Below are positions 1 to 6,825 of a stretch of 52,801 bases of DNA, piece by piece. Position numbers and translations under genes: made by a program. The notes below the pieces were generated by a model. The model did not search any database. It saw only the letters and a list, made by a program, of their open reading frames with translations, and had not been told where the DNA came from. The DNA comes from Ga0077527 sp038144955 (GTDB taxonomy: Bacteria > Pseudomonadota > Gammaproteobacteria > Burkholderiales > SG8-41): the NCBI GenBank assembly GCA_038144955.1, contig JAYQOT010000009.1, positions 1 to 52,801 on the forward strand. The letters run 5' to 3'. Every line of letters starts with the position of its first letter. Position 1 is the first letter of the stretch.

Positions 1-348
1 CTGGAGGCGGCTGCGCAGACGCTGGGTGCAGGGAGGATCGGTGTTTTGCTGACGGTTACGCTGCCGCTGGCGCTGCCGGGAATACTCACCGGTGCGCTGC
101 TGTCGTTCGCGCGCAGCCTCGGCGAATTCGGCGCGACCATCACCTTTGTCTCGAACATACCCGGCGAGACGCAGACCCTGCCGCTGGCGATCTATGCGCT
201 GACCCAGGTTCCCGGCGGCGACGCCGCGGCCATGCGCCTGTGCGTGATTTCAATTGTGCTGTCGTTGGCGGCGCTGCTGGTGTCGGAAATAATGGTGAAG
301 CGCGCAACTCAGAGAGTCATGGGACATGATGCTGCAAGTCGCGCTTGA
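1..348 (+). CDS. modB: Molybdate ABC transporter permease ModB (3' part only)
   Basis: This is the C-terminal half of an inner-membrane permease; the gene is open at the left window edge and the true start lies outside. The first codons read LEAAAQTLGAGR, the EAA-loop that contacts the ATPase, followed by hydrophobic segments near codons 18-40 and 80-100. The FARSLGEFGATITF stretch is typical of ModB. It would form the membrane channel for molybdate with the ModC ATPase. The modC start lies inside this gene (23-nt overlap), so the two are translationally coupled. The substrate (molybdate rather than sulfate) is inferred from the molybdopterin genes that follow. Confidence 0.9.
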   Translation: MEAAAQTLGAGRIGVLLTVTLPLALPGILTGALLSFARSLGEFGATITFVSNIPGETQTLPLAIYALTQVPGGDAAAMRLCVISIVLSLAALLVSEIMVKRATQRVMGHDAASRA

Positions 349-1417
349 ACACACCCAAGGCGGCTTCCATCTCGATGCGGCATTCGGGATGGATGGCGGG
401 GTCACTGCGATCTTCGGGCGCTCGGGTTCTGGCAAGACCACGCTGGTTAATGCCATCGCCGGCTTGCTGCGCCTGCAGTGTGGCCGCATCACTTTCGACG
501 ACGAAGTCTTGTTCGATGCGGAACGGGGCATCCATGTCCCGCCGCAGGCACGCCGTTTTGGCTACGTGTTTCAGGAAGGTCGCTTGTTCCCGCACCTGAC
601 GGTGAAGAATAACCTTCTGTTTTCAAACATGTTTTTGACCAACAAGACGAGTGCTTCTGATTTTGACCGCATCGTCGGTCTGCTCGGACTGGAGAGCCTG
701 CTTGCACGCCGGCCAGGTGGTCTGTCGGGTGGCGAGAAACAACGCGTGGCGATCGGCCGGGCGTTGCTGACGCGGCCGCGACTGCTGCTGCTCGATGAAC
801 CGCTGGCTGCCCTGGATACCCAGCGCAAGAGCGAAATCCTGCGCTACCTGGAACTGCTGCGCGACGAATTCGATGTGCCGATGCTCTACGTCAGCCATGC
901 CGTTGAGGAAGTGGTGCGGCTGGCTGGCAACGTCGTGCTGTTGTCCGACGGCCGCGTCGAGGCGACCGGCAGCACGGCCGAGATCATGAGCAATGCCGAG
1001 CTGCGGCCGCTGACGGGGCGCTACGAAGGCGGGGCGGTGATCGATGCAACGGTGGCTGCGCATGATCTGCAATATGGTCTTGCCGAACTGAAATTCGCCG
1101 GCGGCAGTCTCTACGTCGCTGATCTCGATGCGTTGCCCGGCGAGGCCGTGCGGGTGCGCATCCGTGCGCGAGATGTCGCGCTGGCGCTGGAACAGCCCGC
1201 CGGCACCACTTTCCGCAACATGTTGCCGTGCCGGGTTGCCGCGATTGCCGACGGCGCGGGCTCCATGGCCGAGGTGACGCTGGATGCCGGCGGGGCCGCC
1301 ATCGTCGCGCGTATCACCCGCCAGTCCTGTGATGAACTCAGACTGCGGCAGGGGATGCCGGTCTATGCGCTGATCAAGGCGATTGCTCTGGATCGTCATG
1401 CGGTCGGATATGCATGA
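326..1417 (+). CDS. modC: Molybdate ABC transporter ATP-binding protein ModC
   Basis: This 363-residue protein is the ATPase that drives molybdate import. The nucleotide-binding domain shows Walker A GRSGSGKT (31-38), Q-loop Gln83, signature LSGGE (133-137), Walker B LLLLDEP (153-159) and switch His191. Residues from about 290 form a TOBE/Mop-like domain, which in ModC proteins binds oxyanion and regulates transport. The length is normal for ModC. ATG at 326 is followed directly by a second ATG at 329, and either could be used. It overlaps modB and is followed 39 nt later by mobB. Confidence 0.95.
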   Translation: MMLQVALEHTQGGFHLDAAFGMDGGVTAIFGRSGSGKTTLVNAIAGLLRLQCGRITFDDEVLFDAERGIHVPPQARRFGYVFQEGRLFPHLTVKNNLLFSNMFLTNKTSASDFDRIVGLLGLESLLARRPGGLSGGEKQRVAIGRALLTRPRLLLLDEPLAALDTQRKSEILRYLELLRDEFDVPMLYVSHAVEEVVRLAGNVVLLSDGRVEATGSTAEIMSNAELRPLTGRYEGGAVIDATVAAHDLQYGLAELKFAGGSLYVADLDALPGEAVRVRIRARDVALALEQPAGTTFRNMLPCRVAAIADGAGSMAEVTLDAGGAAIVARITRQSCDELRLRQGMPVYALIKAIALDRHAVGYA

Positions 1418-1456
1418 TGCACTGGTAAAATCGGTTGCGAGAGGAGAAGGCAGGGC

Positions 1457-1963
1457 ATGAAGATTTTCGGCATAGCCGGTTATTCGGGTAGCGGCAAGAC
1501 CACGCTGATCGAAAAACTGATTCCGCTTTTCGTGCAGAAGGGACTCAGGGTGTCGCTGATCAAGCATGCCCACCATACCTTCGACGTTGACCAGGCTGGC
1601 AAGGATTCTTATCGTCATCGTCATGCTGGATGCACCGAGGTGCTGGTGACTTCGTCCCGGCGCTGGGCGCTGATGCACGAACTGCGCGGTGCGCCGGAGC
1701 CGGGTCTGACCGAGCAGATCGAGCGGCTGTCGCCCTGCGATCTGCTGCTGGTCGAGGGCTTCAAGCATGAAACCATTCCCAAGCTGGAGATTTACCGCGC
1801 GGAGGTCGGCGAGTCGCTGCTGCATCCTCATGATGCCAACATCGTTGCAGTGGCCAGCGATGCGAAAGTGGACACCAAATTGCCCCAATTTGATCTCAAT
1901 GCAGTGCAGCCGATAGCGGATTTCATCCTCAGGCATGTCGGAATCGACCGGGGGGGGCGATGA
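1457..1963 (+). CDS. mobB: Molybdopterin-guanine dinucleotide biosynthesis adaptor MobB
   Basis: This 168-residue P-loop GTPase-like protein has Walker A GYSGSGKTT at 8-16, the IKHAHH segment at 35-40 and VEGFKH at 99-104, all characteristic of MobB. MobB binds GTP and assists MobA in attaching GMP to molybdopterin, but is usually dispensable. It lies between the molybdate transporter and moaDE and overlaps moaD by 4 nt (ATGA). A good purine-rich site (gagaggagaaggcag) precedes the ATG. No mobA is visible in the window. Confidence 0.93.
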   Translation: MKIFGIAGYSGSGKTTLIEKLIPLFVQKGLRVSLIKHAHHTFDVDQAGKDSYRHRHAGCTEVLVTSSRRWALMHELRGAPEPGLTEQIERLSPCDLLLVEGFKHETIPKLEIYRAEVGESLLHPHDANIVAVASDAKVDTKLPQFDLNAVQPIADFILRHVGIDRGGR

Positions 1964-2214
1964 TCAGGCTTCTGTATTTCGCAAGATTGCGCGAAGCACT
2001 GGGTGCCGGAAGCGAGGCCCTCGAGTTGCCCAAGGGCGTTGATACCCTGGCTAGGCTGCGTGCCCACCTCGCCGAGCGCGGCGGTGCGTGGGCGGTGGAG
2101 ATGGCGCCGGCCCGCAATTTGCGTGCAGCCGTCAATCAGGATGTGGCAAATCCGGAGACGTCGCTCAAGGATGGTGACGAAGTGGCTTTTTTCCCGCCCG
2201 TCACTGGAGGGTAA
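1960..2214 (+). CDS. moaD: Molybdopterin synthase small subunit MoaD
   Basis: This 84-residue ubiquitin-fold sulfur carrier ends in Gly-Gly (83-84), the C-terminus that is adenylated and thiocarboxylated before donating sulfur to precursor Z. The segments LLYFARLRE and DGDEVAFFPPVTGG are family hallmarks. It overlaps mobB by 4 nt and ends 4 nt before moaE, so the MoaD-MoaE pair is co-translated. No MoeB-type activating enzyme is encoded in the window. Confidence 0.95.
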   Translation: MIRLLYFARLREALGAGSEALELPKGVDTLARLRAHLAERGGAWAVEMAPARNLRAAVNQDVANPETSLKDGDEVAFFPPVTGG

Positions 2215-2218
2215 GCCG

Positions 2219-2680
2219 ATGAATGTCAGGGTGCAGGAGCAGGATTTCGACATCAGCGCTGAAATCGCCGCGATGCGAGCCGGCAATCCGAAGATCGGCG
2301 CCATCGCCAGCTTCGTCGGCGTGGTGCGCGACGTCAACGAGGGTGACAGCGTGGCGACGATGACACTGGAGCATTACCCGGGCATGACTGAAAAGTCGAT
2401 TGCCACCATCATCGACCAGGCCCGTGGGCGCTGGGAAGTGCTTGATGCGCTGGTGATCCATCGTGTCGGCACGCTGAAACCCACGGACCAGATTGTGCTG
2501 GTGATCGTTGCCAGTGCGCACCGTGGGGATGCCTTCGCAGCCTGTGAGTTCATCATGGATTATCTGAAGACGCAGGCCCCGTTCTGGAAAAAGGAAATCA
2601 CGCCTCAGGGTGGGCGCTGGGTTGATGCGCGGGCGACCGATGAGCGCGCAGCCGAACGCTGGGAAGATGTTAAAAAGTGA
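2219..2680 (+). CDS. moaE: Molybdopterin synthase catalytic subunit MoaE
   Basis: This 153-residue protein, with MoaD, converts precursor Z to molybdopterin. The open frame extends upstream to 2003, but ATG 2219, 4 nt after moaD stops and preceded by ggaggg, gives the usual MoaE length. Conserved features are FVGVVRD (32-38, Arg38), LEHYPGM (50-56), the HRVG motif (81-84), SAHRGDAF (99-106) and the lysines of LKTQAPFWKKE (116-126) that form the active site. It is the last gene of the molybdenum cluster. An AT-rich motif follows the stop directly. Confidence 0.95.
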   Translation: MNVRVQEQDFDISAEIAAMRAGNPKIGAIASFVGVVRDVNEGDSVATMTLEHYPGMTEKSIATIIDQARGRWEVLDALVIHRVGTLKPTDQIVLVIVASAHRGDAFAACEFIMDYLKTQAPFWKKEITPQGGRWVDARATDERAAERWEDVKK

Positions 2681-2684
2681 TTTT

Positions 2685-2706
2685 AAAACAATAACTTGTA
2701 ATTTTT
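2685..2706 (+). repeat. AT-rich intergenic motif, copy 1
   Basis: AAAACAATAACTTGTAATTT begins five bases after the moaE stop. It shares the core AAAACAAnWASTT with four other places in the window: 8481-8500, 17866-17888, 26746-26769 and 37356-37378. All lie between genes of an otherwise GC-rich sequence. Read on the minus strand, part of it resembles an IHF consensus with mismatches. The function is unknown. Confidence 0.5.
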
Positions 2707-2758
2707 AAGTCAGCTGAGACTTTCCTGGTCTTGATCAGGTGCATGTAAAGGCGAAGTT

Positions 2759-3172
2759 ATGAAAACCCGAGGCATGCTGACCCGCCGGCAGATCCTGATC
2801 GCGCTACCGTTGCTGATACCGGCCTGGGCGGGTGCTGCCTCTTCGCTGCAACTGGCCATGCAGCGCGCGCGGGCGATGCGCGATGCGGCAGTGCGTTCCG
2901 GAGATCAGGCTTTTGGCGCTGTCATTTTGCGTGATGACCGTATCGTCGGTGAAGCGCCGAGCCGTGTAGTGATTGCGGGGGATCCCACCGCACACGCTGA
3001 AATGGAGGCCATACGCGATGCCGCGCGACGCCTGGCCACCCGCGATCTTTCCGGCTGCATACTGGTTTCGACTTCACGTCCGTGCCGCATGTGCGAGGCT
3101 GCAGCGGGCTGGGCACGGATTTCGCGCATGGTGTACGGGGATGCCCTGACGGATGCGGGCGCTCCTGCATGA
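2759..3172 (+). CDS. Exported zinc nucleoside/base deaminase-like protein
   Basis: This 137-residue protein of the cytidine/deoxycytidylate deaminase superfamily shows the zinc motifs HAE (His79, catalytic Glu81) and PCRMC (Cys109, Cys112), as in TadA and guanine deaminases. Unlike ordinary deaminases, it carries an N-terminal export signal. TRRQILI (8-14, twin Arg9-Arg10) precedes a hydrophobic run and AWAGAASS, which suggests Tat export and a cleavage site near residue 26. The mature domain of about 110 residues is short; the C-terminal helix of TadA is missing. The substrate cannot be assigned. The stop overlaps the next gene's ATG, so the product is probably made together with the periplasmic ankyrin protein. 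Confidence 0.75.
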   Translation: MKTRGMLTRRQILIALPLLIPAWAGAASSLQLAMQRARAMRDAAVRSGDQAFGAVILRDDRIVGEAPSRVVIAGDPTAHAEMEAIRDAARRLATRDLSGCILVSTSRPCRMCEAAAGWARISRMVYGDALTDAGAPA

Positions 3173-3831
3173 AGGTGTGGTACTGGCTGCTGCTGGGACT
3201 GCTGCACACGGGTGTCATGGCGGCAGACAGCGGGCTGATCGATGCGGCGCGAAGGGGCGATGTGGCGACGTTGAGCCGGTTGCTCGATGGTGGTGCACCG
3301 GTGAACGCGCGCGACGCCCGTGGCCGCAATGCCGTGCTTGCCGCCACCCAGGGCGGTCATGTCGAGGCTGCAAGGCTGCTGATAGCGCGCGGCGCTGATG
3401 TCAATGCCCAGGATGACATCCGCGACAGCGCCTTCCTGCTCGCCGGCGCCCGGGGGCATACCGAAATTGTGCGCATGGCGCTTGCGGCCGGCGCTGACCT
3501 GAAGCTTACCAACCGCTATGGTGGAACCGCGCTGATTCCCGCCTGTCACTATGGACACGTGGAGACAGTGCGCGTACTGCTGGGCTCCAAAATTGATGTG
3601 AATCATGTCAATGACCTGGGGTGGACCGCGCTGCTGGAGGCGGTGATTCTGGGAGATGGCGGTCCGGGGCATACCGAAATCGTGCGTCTGCTGCTGCAGC
3701 ATGGCGCCAATATCCGGATTGCCGACCGGCAGGGAGTCACGCCGCTGGGCCATGCCGAACAACGTGGTCAGCGCGCCATCAGCGCACTGTTGCGCGAGGC
3801 GGCCGCCAGGCAGCAAAAAAAGCCGATGTAA
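3169..3831 (+). CDS. Periplasmic ankyrin-repeat protein
   Basis: This 220-residue protein has a Sec signal peptide (1-18, ending GVMA|AD) followed by about six ankyrin repeats filling the rest. Repeat signatures are visible as LIDAARRGDVATLSRLLDGG, GRNAVLAATQGGHVEAARLL and GHTEIVRLLLQHGA. ATG 3169 is chosen over the upstream frame opening (3082) because it directly precedes the signal peptide and overlaps the deaminase stop by ATGA. Ankyrin proteins bind other proteins. Periplasmic ones are known to support exported enzymes, for example AnkB with a catalase in Pseudomonas. Here the likely partner is the exported deaminase (inference). Confidence 0.85.
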   Translation: MKVWYWLLLGLLHTGVMAADSGLIDAARRGDVATLSRLLDGGAPVNARDARGRNAVLAATQGGHVEAARLLIARGADVNAQDDIRDSAFLLAGARGHTEIVRMALAAGADLKLTNRYGGTALIPACHYGHVETVRVLLGSKIDVNHVNDLGWTALLEAVILGDGGPGHTEIVRLLLQHGANIRIADRQGVTPLGHAEQRGQRAISALLREAAARQQKKPM

Positions 3832-3838
3832 CCGGTTA

Positions 3839-3864
3839 TGTGAATAGCCTGTGAGAACTTGTGA
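3839..3864 (+). repeat. Three phased TGTGA repeats
   Basis: TGTGA occurs at 3839, 3850 and 3860, that is at 11 and 10 bp spacing, on one face of the helix. The array starts 8 bp after the ankyrin gene and lies about 70-95 bp upstream of the GTG of the next gene. It could be an operator for that gene. No matching TCACA half-sites are present, so it is not a plain CRP site. Confidence 0.35.
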
Positions 3865-3932
3865 ATGGGGATGTTGCATGAGGGCAAAATCTGCAAACAT
3901 GACCAATCGAATGTTTCCCTGAGGGGGGCAAC

Positions 3933-4346
3933 GTGTCAGACACTATTCTGCGGCGCCTGGTGGGGGCCGCGCTGATCCTGCTGTTCGTATATCAGGCCAC
4001 CGTCATGGTCATCGGCATGGTGAATGCCGCGGCCGGCGGCGCCACGGCAGTGTTCGTGGCGGCGGTGACTTTTTTCTGCGCACAACGCGCCAATGCCGGC
4101 GTCGGCATGGGTAACAGGCTCTGGTTCATGCTGCCGGCGTTACTCTTTACCGTGCTGCCGCTGGGATTGCAGGCATGGAGCCTGTACACGAGCGAAACCA
4201 GTGTATGGGCGTGGGTTGCAGGTTTCGCCCCCTTGCTGATCGGGTTTGTGGTGCCGGTGTTCCTGCTGTGGCTGACCTATGCCGAACTGCGCAAGAGGAC
4301 CAGGGTCGCGGTTGTTCCGGCAAACCCGGCAGCCAGCGAAGAGTGA
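3933..4346 (+). CDS. Four-helix integral membrane protein of unknown function
   Basis: This 137-residue protein has four predicted membrane segments, near 9-31, 36-51, 63-83 and 91-116, a positively charged ELRKRTR after the last helix and a short hydrophilic tail. I do not recognise a family. The start is GTG 3933, preceded by gaggggggc at a suitable distance; no better ATG is available. It is followed 78 nt later by the ferritin-like gene in the same direction. Codon use is like that of its neighbours. Confidence 0.65.
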   Translation: MSDTILRRLVGAALILLFVYQATVMVIGMVNAAAGGATAVFVAAVTFFCAQRANAGVGMGNRLWFMLPALLFTVLPLGLQAWSLYTSETSVWAWVAGFAPLLIGFVVPVFLLWLTYAELRKRTRVAVVPANPAASEE

Positions 4347-4424
4347 CATTGCGATGCGTAACGATCTGGAATATAAAGAAAGTGGTTTTCCGAGCTACGT
4401 CTTTATCTGAACCAGGAGAATTTG

Positions 4425-4712
4425 ATGTCCAACGAGGGATACCACGAGCCTGTAACAGAACTCTCCAGCGAAACCCGTGACATGCATCGTGCGATCGTTT
4501 CGCTGATGGAGGAACTTGAGGCCGTGGACTGGTACAACCAGCGGGTGGATGCCTGCAAGGATCCCGAGCTGAAGGCCATCCTTGCGCACAACCGCGACGA
4601 GGAAAAGGAACACGCGGCCATGGTGCTGGAGTGGATACGCCGGAAAGATCCGACGTTTTCCAAGGAGCTGAAGGACTATCTGTTCACCAGCAAGCCGCTG
4701 ACCCACGACTGA
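4425..4712 (+). CDS. Encapsulated-ferritin (EncFtn)-like iron oxidation protein
   Basis: This 95-residue protein strongly resembles the ferritin-like cargo of encapsulin compartments (Rhodospirillum EncFtn). The shared core is HRAIVSLMEELEAVDWY and AILAHNRDEEKEHAAM. The ferroxidase ligands of that family are all present: Glu30, Glu60 and His63, with Trp36-Tyr37 nearby. EncFtn subunits dimerise to build the di-iron site. The usual C-terminal encapsulin-targeting extension is absent; the protein stops at LFTSKPLTHD. No shell gene is nearby. ATG 4425 follows aggag at 6 nt; the upstream TTG at 4422 is less likely. A cytoplasmic iron-oxidising or iron-binding role is inferred. Confidence 0.85.
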   Translation: MSNEGYHEPVTELSSETRDMHRAIVSLMEELEAVDWYNQRVDACKDPELKAILAHNRDEEKEHAAMVLEWIRRKDPTFSKELKDYLFTSKPLTHD

Positions 4713-4753
4713 CCAGGGTGCTGCTGCCGGGGCAGTGAGGCAAGGAGGCGCTC

Positions 4754-4999
4754 ATGAGCATCGATACTTTGCGCGAACTGCTGTTTTGGTCCGCCGTGAT
4801 CAACTACGGCCTGTTGCTGTGGTGGTTCCTGGTGTTCCTGCTGGCGCACGATTGGATGTACCGCTTTCATGGCCGCTGGTTCCGCCTCCCGGTCGAACAG
4901 TTCGATGCAATCCATTACGCCGGCATGGCGGCATACAAGATCGGCATTTTCCTGCTCAACCTGGTTCCGTACCTGGCATTGCATATCGTTACCGGCTGA
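4754..4999 (+). CDS. Small two-helix membrane protein (DUF6868-like)
   Basis: This 81-residue protein has membrane segments near 10-31 and 55-79 joined by a basic, aromatic loop (DWMYRFHGRWFRL). The sequence layout resembles small conserved membrane proteins annotated as DUF6868; no biochemical role is known to me. It starts at ATG 4754 with a strong site (aaggagg). It is 41 nt downstream of the ferritin-like gene on the same strand, so the two may be co-transcribed. It converges on umuC, whose stop lies 7 nt further. Confidence 0.65.
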   Translation: MSIDTLRELLFWSAVINYGLLLWWFLVFLLAHDWMYRFHGRWFRLPVEQFDAIHYAGMAAYKIGIFLLNLVPYLALHIVTG

Positions 5000-5006
5000 G
5001 CCGCGA

Positions 5007-6278
5007 TCAGGAGACGACGGCCAGCTCCTCCCAGGACGTGGTATAGCGCGGTGACAGGCGCGCTGACTGCATGCGCCAGGGCTGGCGGATGCCGGAGCTG
5101 GCGAAGGTCGCAGTGCGCATGCCGTAATTGCGGTTGATGGCATCCATCGCCGTCATCAATTGTGTGGAACGCGTGCGTTCATAACCTGCGAACAGGTCGG
5201 CCTGGATGGCGTGGGCCGGCCGCAGCCCTCCCAGCCAGATACCGGCCTTCTTGTAACGGTATCCCGGACGCCAGAGGCGCTCGAGTACAAACAGTGCCGC
5301 TGCGCTGATCCTGCGAGTGTCGTCGCTGGCAACTGTCAGGGGGACTGCGGAAGAGGCGTTGTAGCGTTCTGCGATGTCGACGAATCTTCCGGTTTCGACA
5401 TACACCCCGACTTCCTTGCACAGCGAGTGTTGTGCGCGCAGCCGCTCGGATGCACGGATGGCGTAACTGGCAACCGCTTCGCGCATTTCGTCCAGCGCAG
5501 TTACCGGCCTGCCGAAGCTGCGACTGGCGGCAATCTGCCCGCGACGCACCTCCGAGGCTTCCAGTTCAATGCAGGGCAGGCCGTTGAGTTCGGCTACCGT
5601 GCGTTCGAGAGTCACGCTGAAACGCCTGCGGATCTGTTTTGCCGGAGCGAGGCGCAGATCAAGGACGCTGCGAATGTCCATGTCGCGCAGCCGTGGCGCC
5701 AGTCGACGGCCGATGCCCCAGACCTCGGCTACGTCGAGGTGCGCCATGGTGTCATCGCGCTCACCCGCTGCGAGCATTTCCCATTGGAATACGCCACCAT
5801 ACTGCCCCTGGGTTTTGGCGACATGATTGGCGAGCTTGGCCAGCGTTTTCGAAGTGCCGACTCCGACGCAGGTGGCGATTCCGAGGCAGCGGCGGACACG
5901 GTCGCGGATGTTGTGGCCATGCCTGTTGATGTCGATGGCCATGCCGGTGAAGTCGAGGAAGCATTCGTCGATGGAGTACACTTCGCAGCGCGGTGCGAAT
6001 TCGCCGAGCAGCGCCATCATGCGTGCGCTGATGTCGCCATAGAGTGCGTAATTCGAGCTGAACCATACCAGGCCATGACTGTTGACCAGTGGCCGGACTT
6101 CGAAAAACGGCACACCCATGCGGATGCCCAGTGCCTTGGCTTCCGGGCTGCGTGACACCACGCAACCGTCGTTGTTGGAAAGCACCACCACCGGACGGCC
6201 TTCGATTGCCGGATTGAATATCCGCTCGCAGGACACATAGAAATTGTTGCCGTCGACCAGCGCGATGGCGCGTTTCAA
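5007..6278 (-). CDS. umuC: Error-prone DNA polymerase V subunit UmuC
   Basis: This 423-residue Y-family translesion polymerase shows the catalytic carboxylates Asp9 (ALVDGNNFYVSCE) and Asp104-Glu105 (VYSIDECFLDF), followed by palm, fingers, helix-hairpin-helix and little-finger regions, at the length expected for UmuC. With UmuD' it bypasses DNA damage during the SOS response. The start appears to be TTG at 6278, which overlaps the umuD stop by 4 nt (TTGA), so translation is probably coupled to umuD. There is no in-frame ATG near the conserved N-terminus. Confidence 0.95.
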   Translation of the reverse strand: MKRAIALVDGNNFYVSCERIFNPAIEGRPVVVLSNNDGCVVSRSPEAKALGIRMGVPFFEVRPLVNSHGLVWFSSNYALYGDISARMMALLGEFAPRCEVYSIDECFLDFTGMAIDINRHGHNIRDRVRRCLGIATCVGVGTSKTLAKLANHVAKTQGQYGGVFQWEMLAAGERDDTMAHLDVAEVWGIGRRLAPRLRDMDIRSVLDLRLAPAKQIRRRFSVTLERTVAELNGLPCIELEASEVRRGQIAASRSFGRPVTALDEMREAVASYAIRASERLRAQHSLCKEVGVYVETGRFVDIAERYNASSAVPLTVASDDTRRISAAALFVLERLWRPGYRYKKAGIWLGGLRPAHAIQADLFAGYERTRSTQLMTAMDAINRNYGMRTATFASSGIRQPWRMQSARLSPRYTTSWEELAVVS

Positions 6279-6721
6279 GGCGCGTGCACCACGTAAGCAA
6301 CCACGCCCCAGATCTGCAGTTCCTGGTCTTCGCCGACAGTAATCCCGGAGTAAGCGGGGTTTTCGGCCTGCAGAATGATCCTGTTCCGTCTGCGTTGCAG
6401 GCGCTTGACGGTCAGTTCGCCGTCCACCGCTGCTACCACTACGCGTCCGGATACGGGTTCCAGCGAGCGATCGACGATCAGCAGGTCGCCATCGTGGATA
6501 CCTCCGCCAATCATCGAGTCGCCCTTGACCCGCATGAAGAACGTGGCTTGCGGATGCAGCACAAGATGGTCATTCAGGTCCAGTCGGCGTTCGACGTGAT
6601 CGGTGGCGGGTGAGGGGAAGCCGGCGGTTGCCTTGCCGGCCGCCAGTGGCAGTCGCAGCTTGCGGCTGGGGGCAGTATCCGGAGTGTCCGGAAGCGGGAT
6701 GGCAGCAGGTCGCGAGTCCAT
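6275..6721 (-). CDS. umuD: SOS mutagenesis protein UmuD
   Basis: This 148-residue LexA-like self-cleaving protein has a predicted cleavage site at Ala33-Gly34 (KATAGFPSPA), a catalytic Ser69 in GDSMI and Lys106 in ELTVKRL. The Ser-Lys spacing matches E. coli UmuD (60/97). RecA-stimulated cleavage yields UmuD', which joins UmuC. The open frame continues upstream to 6805, but ATG 6721 is the last usable Met before the conserved part. The LexA operator lies only 2 bp upstream of it, leaving no room for a ribosome-binding site. Confidence 0.93.
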   Translation of the reverse strand: MDSRPAAIPLPDTPDTAPSRKLRLPLAAGKATAGFPSPATDHVERRLDLNDHLVLHPQATFFMRVKGDSMIGGGIHDGDLLIVDRSLEPVSGRVVVAAVDGELTVKRLQRRRNRIILQAENPAYSGITVGEDQELQIWGVVAYVVHAP

Positions 6722-6723
6722 AA

Positions 6724-6739
6724 CTGTAATTATATACAG
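6724..6739 (-). promoter_or_regulatory. LexA box with embedded -10 of umuDC
   Basis: CTGTATATAATTACAG (minus strand) is a perfect CTG-N10-CAG SOS operator. It contains TATAAT (plus positions 6729-6734), and only seven bases separate that from the A of the umuD ATG. Transcription would therefore begin at or within a base or two of the start codon. No good -35 is seen 17 bp upstream. LexA bound here would block the -10 directly. Confidence 0.88.
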
Positions 6740-6825
6740 TATTCTGCAGTGCCTGGCAGGGGGTGCGATGGGGTTGAGCAGAGCAGGCACGATAAAATAC
6801 GACATTACGCATCAGGAGGCAGGCA

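Noticed and set aside
623..1936. Minus-strand frame of 437 codons across modC and mobB
   Set aside because: Antisense artefact covering two well-supported genes.
2905..3906. Minus-strand frame of 333 codons opposite the ankyrin gene
   Set aside because: The plus strand encodes clear ankyrin repeats and a signal peptide; the opposite frame has no recognisable domain.
5160..6155. Plus-strand frame of 331 codons opposite umuC
   Set aside because: umuC on the minus strand has all catalytic motifs; the plus-strand product has no similarity I can recognise.
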